Below are positions 34,420 to 39,595 of a DNA stretch of 39,595 nucleotides, one piece after another. The DNA is taken from positions 1 through 39,595 of the forward strand of contig JAFGGN010000084.1 of the NCBI GenBank assembly GCA_016930535.1. The letters are read 5' to 3'. Both the position numbers and the translations under genes were made by a program. The DNA is from a bacterium (GTDB taxonomy: Bacteria > Zhuqueibacterota > QNDG01 > JAFGCO01). Within the stretch, counting starts at the first letter, position 1; each line of letters opens with the position of its first letter. The notes below the pieces were generated by a model, which was not told the DNA's origin, did not search any database, and worked only from the letters and a program-made list of their open reading frames with translations.

Positions 34420-36984
34420 CTACCGGATCACAAGGATTTTACCGGATTTCCGGTAGATCCTTTCCGATTTCACGGCAACCGCGTTCAGTCTGCAGAAATA
34501 CACACCTGAACACAGGTCCGTCCCGGACAATTTTCGTGTATGGTATCCGGATTCACATCTTTCCTGCGGGAGCGTTCGTATGGTTCTGCCGCGGACATCG
34601 ACGATATCGATCCAGACAAGGCATGCCTCCGGAACGGAGAACCGTACAGAGGTGTTCGGATTGAACGGATTCGGGTATACGGACAACAGGATAAACCGGC
34701 CTGCGGGGCCGGTCTTTTCCACGGGATTCGGATCCAGTTGCATCAGAGAGATCCGGTCGATATGGACATTGTTCGAATCGGAACCGATACTGAATATCAC
34801 ACTGATGCTGTTGTCCGTGGGGTATTGCATCGGGAAATCAATTTGAAAATGCTGTTTCCGGACCTTCAGGGCCACACGACCCGATTGGCTGTAATTGGGC
34901 CAGGAAGACAGATCCGGCGCAAGATACGCCTCCATGGTCCGGGGCGCATCCGCCCATGCATCGAACTGGAGCCGGTACCAGGCACCCTGGACGAGCGTCA
35001 ATCCTCCCTGCCTGAGCTGAAGATCATCGGGCCATTCTCCGGCGTGAAGGATATCGATTTCCACACCCTCCCCGGCGGGAAACAGACACCGTGCCTGTCC
35101 TGCGCTCTGCCAGAGTTCCCATTGCACGGATCCCTGACTGAAATCACCATTGATGATCAGATTGCCTTTAACGGTTTCCGGCGGTGTGGTCGCCGTTTCC
35201 TGATTTGAAAAGAGGCTTTCGAAACCCTGGCTGCTGACCGAAGTTGTTCTGAAATAGTAATGTGTATTGGGCTCCAGCGTTTTAAAGGGGATATTGATAT
35301 ATGGATTTTCTGTGACCGCCATGACGGTTTCCGGATCCGGAGTCGTGCCCGCGTAAACCCGGTATTCCTGAACATCACCATCCCCGAACTGATTCATCAG
35401 CACGGTAAAACGGTCGGTTTTTGTTTCGATAATCAGATACGGCCTGACTGCCCGGCCCTGCCATGGATGCCGGACGATCCGGTAGCTCAGTACGTAATCA
35501 CTGAAATGCATTTCATAGGCTTTGGACCCGTCCGGATGCACCTCGGTCAGCTTGTTCTCCCCGGTCGTGCTCCCCCACCAGATCAATGTATTGCCGCCGG
35601 GCAGGCGTTGTACACTGCCCATAAAGAAGGAGACCATATCAGGGGAATCCCTGTATTCCCAGATTTTGGTCACGGTCATGGCCGCCGTATCCACCGCAAT
35701 TTCCAGTGCCCGTGCAAAGGGCGGATTATGATAATTGCCGTTGTCCAGCATCGTGTAATGCCCGTTGGGCAGCACACGGATATCATGCTGGGAACAGAAG
35801 GGTTCATCAAAGTCGACCCATTCGAACTGATTATGTTTTCCGCCGAGCCGCCAGATGATTTCGCCTGTTTCCCGGTTGATTTTGGTGATTTCACAGAGAT
35901 TCCGGCTGGATATGAGCAAATGACCGTCTATATCCTGGGCTGCTGAATTCATATGGACGTAATCCACGAATTCCTGGGTCAGGTCCTCATGCATGGGATC
36001 GTCATATCTGAAATGGTCCCAGCATCGCCAGATAAGCACCGGCTGATCGTTTGTGTCCATTTCCACGAGATGCGTTCCCAGCATCAGGGCCGATTTTTTC
36101 CCGCCGGCCACAACCTGCCCCATATCCACAACGCGCGGCTCTGATACAATCAGCAGATAATGTCCGTCCGGGAGAACGTTCAGTTCATGGTCGTCGAGTG
36201 CGTATCCCTCCGGGGCGACATAGGTTTTCACACTGCGATAAGAACTGTCCAGTCCCGTATAGGCTTCTTCCAGGGTTCCCGATGTTGAACGGACCGTCAG
36301 GAGTCTGTTTCCCTGAGGCAGTACATTTTTACACTCAAACGGCGTCTCCATATACCACAATGGAGCCCCCTGATTGTCCATAATGATGTTGAAATAGGCC
36401 TTCTCGCCCCAGGTGTTGCAAAAAAATGCACCTTCACCGGAATGCCCGTCGTCGACAAGTACATGAATTCCCGGGAAATAGGATGGTACGGACACACCGT
36501 TCAGAACCACCACACCGTCCTCATTGGGATTCAGCGCAGTTGTTCCGGATTTTTGCAGGGGCAGGTTTCGCTGCGGCATTGCGCGAACCGGCTTCCCGGA
36601 ACCTGGCGGGGCTGTATGAAACACAATCAGGGTATCGATAAGGACATGACCATCCGGCTTCCTTGGTCGAATATGCACACGGACGGCTTCATTGAAGCCG
36701 AATGGTATAGCCGGTCTGAAAACAAAGGTTCTGCTGTCATCCGAAAGAACGGTTTCTCCTGCGATGATTCCGGACCGGCTGCCGGTGACGCTGATAAATC
36801 CGTCCGGATTGGACAGGGCTGCTGCATCCGTCTTCCTGAACCGCACAATCACCGGGGAACGGGATCCCACATGGGTCGAACCGTTTTGAGGAAACAGATA
36901 CCGGATTGTTCCGCCGGACCCGGCTGAAACAGTCATTATGGCCGTTAGCATGATCAGTGAACGTATTCGAAGCCATCCCCGCAT
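34420..36984 (-). CDS. Secreted arylsulfotransferase-like protein with N-terminal Ig-like domain (ASST paralogue 3)
   Basis: At 854 residues this is the longest ASST copy. After a signal peptide (MRGWLRIRSLIMLTAIMTVSAG) comes a domain unique to this copy (about 25-130; YLFPQNGSTHVG, IIAGETVLSDDSRTFVFRP), resembling the bacterial Ig-like Big_5 fold. The ASST core starts VVVLNGVSVPSYFPGIHV. It holds DYVHMNS, CEITKINRETG, IIWRLGGKHNQF and the QHD motif with MLDNGN, so both conserved histidines are present. A fibronectin III-like unit (FTVLMNQFGD), a carbohydrate-binding-like unit (IINGDFSQG ... VHIDRISL) and a sorting domain with VYPNPFN and SGVYFCRL follow. The ribosome-binding site (GGA) is weak. 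Surface or extracellular location is expected. Confidence 0.85.
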   Translation of the reverse strand: MRGWLRIRSLIMLTAIMTVSAGSGGTIRYLFPQNGSTHVGSRSPVIVRFRKTDAAALSNPDGFISVTGSRSGIIAGETVLSDDSRTFVFRPAIPFGFNEAVRVHIRPRKPDGHVLIDTLIVFHTAPPGSGKPVRAMPQRNLPLQKSGTTALNPNEDGVVVLNGVSVPSYFPGIHVLVDDGHSGEGAFFCNTWGEKAYFNIIMDNQGAPLWYMETPFECKNVLPQGNRLLTVRSTSGTLEEAYTGLDSSYRSVKTYVAPEGYALDDHELNVLPDGHYLLIVSEPRVVDMGQVVAGGKKSALMLGTHLVEMDTNDQPVLIWRCWDHFRYDDPMHEDLTQEFVDYVHMNSAAQDIDGHLLISSRNLCEITKINRETGEIIWRLGGKHNQFEWVDFDEPFCSQHDIRVLPNGHYTMLDNGNYHNPPFARALEIAVDTAAMTVTKIWEYRDSPDMVSFFMGSVQRLPGGNTLIWWGSTTGENKLTEVHPDGSKAYEMHFSDYVLSYRIVRHPWQGRAVRPYLIIETKTDRFTVLMNQFGDGDVQEYRVYAGTTPDPETVMAVTENPYINIPFKTLEPNTHYYFRTTSVSSQGFESLFSNQETATTPPETVKGNLIINGDFSQGSVQWELWQSAGQARCLFPAGEGVEIDILHAGEWPDDLQLRQGGLTLVQGAWYRLQFDAWADAPRTMEAYLAPDLSSWPNYSQSGRVALKVRKQHFQIDFPMQYPTDNSISVIFSIGSDSNNVHIDRISLMQLDPNPVEKTGPAGRFILLSVYPNPFNPNTSVRFSVPEACLVWIDIVDVRGRTIRTLPQERCESGYHTRKLSGTDLCSGVYFCRLNAVAVKSERIYRKSGKILVIR

Positions 36985-37025
36985 GATTCAATCCATATTC
37001 ATTCTTGACAGTGCTTTCTCAATAT

Positions 37026-37055
37026 ATTATACGAAAAACCGTCCATATACCCTAA
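37026..37055 (-). promoter_or_regulatory. Candidate promoter for ASST paralogue 3
   Basis: On the minus strand a perfect TATAAT (37031-37026) is preceded by TTAGGG 18 nt upstream (37055-37050), 41 nt before the ATG at 36984. The -10 is strong and the -35 is poor. Confidence 0.4.
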
Positions 37056-37083
37056 AAAATATGACTCCCCTATCAATACTTCA

Positions 37084-37094
37084 TCCCTACGGGA
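37084..37094. repeat. Short palindrome, possibly REP-like
   Basis: TCCC-TAC-GGGA lies between the two ASST genes within GTCCCGTAGGGAT (minus strand). Its shape resembles short interspersed palindromes I recall from many environmental bacterial genomes. Only one copy is visible here, so the call rests on recollection. Confidence 0.25.
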
Positions 37095-37101
37095 CTTCCA
37101 T

Positions 37102-37150
37102 CTTATGTCTTTAGTCTTTGTTCTTTATTCTTTGTTCTTTTTTCTTATTT
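37102..37150. repeat. Imperfect 7-bp tandem repeat (CTTTNNT), seven units
   Basis: Consecutive heptamers CTTATGT, CTTTAGT, CTTTGTT, CTTTATT, CTTTGTT, CTTTTTT and CTTATTT run without interruption. They end across the stop codon of ASST paralogue 4 (TAA at 37145-37147 on the minus strand). The unit length equals that of the tract upstream of the same gene at 39485. Confidence 0.8.
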
Positions 37151-39439
37151 TAATAGAACCATTTTCCTCACGCGTCTCACTGAATTATCCTGACCGGAAG
37201 CATGCACGGTCAGGCGGCAGAAATACACACCGGAAGCCATCCCCCGGGCGTTAAATTTGACCACATGGCGGCCTGCGGACATACGTCCTTTTTTAAGCGT
37301 ATCGACCGTGCGGCCGCATATATCCGTGATTTTCAGATCGATGTCGCTGTCATCCTCCAGAAAGAAGGCAATCGCAGTTTCCGGATTGAACGGATTGGGG
37401 TACGCAGGCTCCAGCCTGCACTGAGCGGGCCTGCCGTTTTCAGGAACCTGCGGCACACGGTCAGTTGCCATCCGGACCAGGGATACATTGTCCAGATGCA
37501 CATCAGACGTAACCCCGCCCATTCTGAAAATAACGCGCGCATTGAATTCCGAAGCCGCATCCATCCGGAATATATAGGAAAAATGCTGCTCCTTTGGCTT
37601 CAGCTGAATCATCCCGATCCGGCTGTAAGAGGTCCAGGGGTAATAATCAGCCTCGATATCCGCCTCGATGGGCCTGGCATCCCCGGACCACGCATCGAAC
37701 TCGAACTGATAGGTTTTCCCCTTTAAAAGCGATATATCATCCTGATAGAGTATCACATCTTCGGCCAGTTCCCCGCCTGATCCGATGATGCAGTGAAACT
37801 GTTTGTCCGTATACATCACACAGGTGAGGATACTGTCATTGCCTGTAACGAAGCGCCAGTCCGAATCGGCTGAAGAAAAACTGCCGTTCCTGAGCAAGTT
37901 CATTCCTGCGGCGGCAAAACCGGCACGTACCCTTTCGACATTGGAAAATGCGCTTTCTTCGCCAGCCTGATTGACCGCAGTAACCCGGATAAAGTACGTA
38001 TATCCGTTTTTGAGCATCTGTTCATCCATGATAAAATAGGGCTGTCCTGTTTCCCCCAGCAAAGAAAACGTCTGAGACGTATGCCCCGCATAAATACGGT
38101 AACCTGTTACGCCTGTATCTCCGAATTTGTTGAACAGCGCGGTCACACGATCCGTTCCGGATTCCAGGACAAGCGTGGGGGCACCGGCCTTCCCTTTCCA
38201 TGGCGTTTTGAAGGCCCTGTAACACATCACGGGCTCCCCGAATGCCATTTCAAATGCAATGGAGCCATCCGGGCACACCTCCGTAATCCGGGGATAGACC
38301 TCAGAGGCCCAGTCGATCAGGGTATTTCCATTCGACAGGCGCTGCGCATTGCCCATTGAAAAGGACTGCACATCCGGCGAAGCACGGTATTCCCATACCT
38401 TTTCGGCGGTTCCTGCCCGATCATCGATTTTGATTTCGAGAACCCGGGAAAAATGCGGCTCGTGATAATTGCCGTTGTCGTAAATCGTGATATTTCCATT
38501 GGGCAGCACCCGGACATCGTGCTGATATGAAAACCGTTCCGGACAGCCGATCCATTGGAACTGATCCATGCTGCCGCCCAGTCTCCAGATAATTTCCCCT
38601 GTTTCCCTGTGGATCTTGGTGATTTCACTCATGTTTCTGCAGGATACGAGATAATGTCCGTCCAGATCCACGGCAATCGCGTTCATATGAATAAAATCGA
38701 TATTTTTCAATTTATAATTGTAATTCTCCGCGTCCAGAATTCCGTAATGATCCGATGCGCACCATCTGAATAACGGCCGGTCTTCCGCATCCATCAAAAA
38801 CAGATCATTGCATATGATTTCTGCATCCGGACGCCCGCCGGGAACCAGCATACTCATGTCCACGGCTTTCCGATGATCCGCGATCAAGAGATAACGGCCG
38901 TCAGGCAGGACCAGAAGTTCATGAACATTCAGGTTATAACCATCCGGCACCATGAATGTATCCACCACAGTATAAGAGGCATCCATGCCGATAAAGCCCG
39001 CCCATGTGCCGAAATCCCTGTACATCGTGATCAGGTTCGCAGAATGCGGTTTCAGAAACCAGGGATCATTCTGAAGGATCTGATAATAAACAGGTGCTCC
39101 GGATCGATCGAGTATCAAGGTATAATATTTTTCGCCGGGTACAGCCAGAAAAAACCGGCCGGAATCCGGTTCGATGTGCTGCGTGATTTCGATTTCCGGA
39201 AAATCGGAAGGGACCGACACACCGTTCAGTACCAAAACGCCGTCTTCATTCGGCATATAATTTGATGCCATCGCTGAAGGATTCCGGGATACAGGAGAAA
39301 CAGCTTCACGAGCAAAACCGTGACGGGTTTCCAACAATATTGATAGAACGATAAATCCAATAAAAACCAGGAGAAAACAGCTGCTCCGATAAAACCGGCA
39401 ATATCCCCAGGTCAGTTTATAATTGCGTCTTGCCGGCAT
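37145..39439 (-). CDS. Secreted arylsulfotransferase-like protein (ASST paralogue 4)
   Basis: The ATG is preceded by GGAGG at 9 nt. The 764-residue product has a long charged n-region before its signal helix (SSCFLLVFIGFIVLSILL, about residues 19-36). VLVLNGVSVPSDFPEIEI opens the ASST core, with DFIHMNA, SEITKIHRETG, IIWRLGG, YQHDVRVLPNG and YDNGNYHEPHF, so the conserved histidines are intact. A fibronectin III-like unit (VTALFNKFGD), a carbohydrate-binding-like unit (LLRNGSFSS ... VHLDNVSL) and a sorting domain (AYPNPFN, SGVYFCRL) follow. It resembles paralogue 3 in the VLPNGH/N and DNGNYH segments more than paralogues 1 and 2, indicating two sub-pairs. Seven-base repeats flank the gene on both sides. 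Confidence 0.86.
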   Translation of the reverse strand: MPARRNYKLTWGYCRFYRSSCFLLVFIGFIVLSILLETRHGFAREAVSPVSRNPSAMASNYMPNEDGVLVLNGVSVPSDFPEIEITQHIEPDSGRFFLAVPGEKYYTLILDRSGAPVYYQILQNDPWFLKPHSANLITMYRDFGTWAGFIGMDASYTVVDTFMVPDGYNLNVHELLVLPDGRYLLIADHRKAVDMSMLVPGGRPDAEIICNDLFLMDAEDRPLFRWCASDHYGILDAENYNYKLKNIDFIHMNAIAVDLDGHYLVSCRNMSEITKIHRETGEIIWRLGGSMDQFQWIGCPERFSYQHDVRVLPNGNITIYDNGNYHEPHFSRVLEIKIDDRAGTAEKVWEYRASPDVQSFSMGNAQRLSNGNTLIDWASEVYPRITEVCPDGSIAFEMAFGEPVMCYRAFKTPWKGKAGAPTLVLESGTDRVTALFNKFGDTGVTGYRIYAGHTSQTFSLLGETGQPYFIMDEQMLKNGYTYFIRVTAVNQAGEESAFSNVERVRAGFAAAGMNLLRNGSFSSADSDWRFVTGNDSILTCVMYTDKQFHCIIGSGGELAEDVILYQDDISLLKGKTYQFEFDAWSGDARPIEADIEADYYPWTSYSRIGMIQLKPKEQHFSYIFRMDAASEFNARVIFRMGGVTSDVHLDNVSLVRMATDRVPQVPENGRPAQCRLEPAYPNPFNPETAIAFFLEDDSDIDLKITDICGRTVDTLKKGRMSAGRHVVKFNARGMASGVYFCRLTVHASGQDNSVRRVRKMVLLK

Positions 39440-39484
39440 TATCCGGCACCTCCTTGCAGATAATCGTTCATATGTTTTATTCTT

Positions 39485-39512
39485 TTTTATCTTTTATCTT
39501 TTATCTTTTATC
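39485..39512. repeat. Perfect 7-bp tandem repeat TTTTATC x4 upstream of ASST paralogue 4
   Basis: Four exact copies of TTTTATC in tandem lie 46 nt before the ATG at 39439, in its 5' untranslated or promoter region. A fifth imperfect unit precedes them. Such tracts can change copy number by slippage and alter promoter spacing. Confidence 0.85.
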
Positions 39513-39516
39513 ACTC

Positions 39517-39546
39517 TTGTCCAAGATAGGATTTTTATGATATAAA
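39517..39546 (+). promoter_or_regulatory. Possible divergent promoter for a gene beyond the right edge
   Basis: TTGTCC and TATAAA are 18 nt apart on the plus strand in the AT-rich right end. No coding sequence follows within the window, so the target is unseen. A GAGA-TAAG-TCTC inverted repeat at 39551-39562 lies just downstream. Confidence 0.3.
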
Positions 39547-39595
39547 GTTGAGATAAGTCTCCGTATATTTTATCACCACAACAAAATATATTTTA

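Noticed and set aside
37102..37150. CRISPR-like or tRNA-like repeat
   Set aside because: Units are 7 bp, contiguous and without spacers; simple tandem repeat only.

Overview
The window looks like a chromosomal segment from an uncultured, probably anaerobic Gram-negative bacterium of the FCB/Calditrichota-KSB1 type. Five secreted proteins end in a FlgD-like C-terminal domain opening with a PNPFN-type motif, the hallmark of type IX (Por) secretion cargo. Outer-membrane proteins, Tat substrates and many 4Fe-4S proteins are present. I saw no CxxCH c-type haem motif, no tRNA or rRNA, no CRISPR array and no transposase. The taxonomic placement is inference from protein style only.

Left part (1-11610, plus strand): the 3' end of a DUF362 protein; a 1373-residue beta-propeller/outer-membrane barrel protein with SprA-like repeats; a Tat-type DUF362 protein carrying a sorting domain; a large arylsulfotransferase-like (ASST) secreted protein; a small FMN-binding protein; and a second ASST paralogue. 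This is a cell-surface/export block.

Centre (11641-34179, minus strand): two tandem sugar-binding-protein paralogues without signal peptides (11641-13394) lie downstream of a compact run of 14 co-directional genes (34179 down to 13537). Gaps are short or are 4-nt start/stop overlaps, except for structured gaps at 32702-32823 and 24008-24164. The run encodes, in transcription order: four PQQ-like beta-propellers, an NHL-type propeller, a Tat-exported NapG-like polyferredoxin, a NapH/NosR-like membrane ferredoxin, a membrane-anchored propeller, a NuoE-NuoF/HydB fusion, a 2Fe-2S/GltD-like flavoprotein, a sixth propeller, a family 4 glycosyltransferase, and an ABC exporter (LolD-like ATPase plus 1099-residue FtsX-type permease). 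A near-consensus sigma70-type promoter (TTGACC-17-TATATT) sits just upstream of the first gene. My reading, as inference, is a cytosolic NAD(P)H module coupled through the membrane ferredoxin to exported iron-sulfur and propeller proteins. No terminal reductase or haem protein is visible, so the role is undefined.

Right part (34420-39439, minus strand): two more ASST paralogues with sorting domains. The second is bounded on both sides by seven-base tandem repeats. The right edge is an AT-rich intergenic region that may carry a divergent promoter for a gene outside the window.
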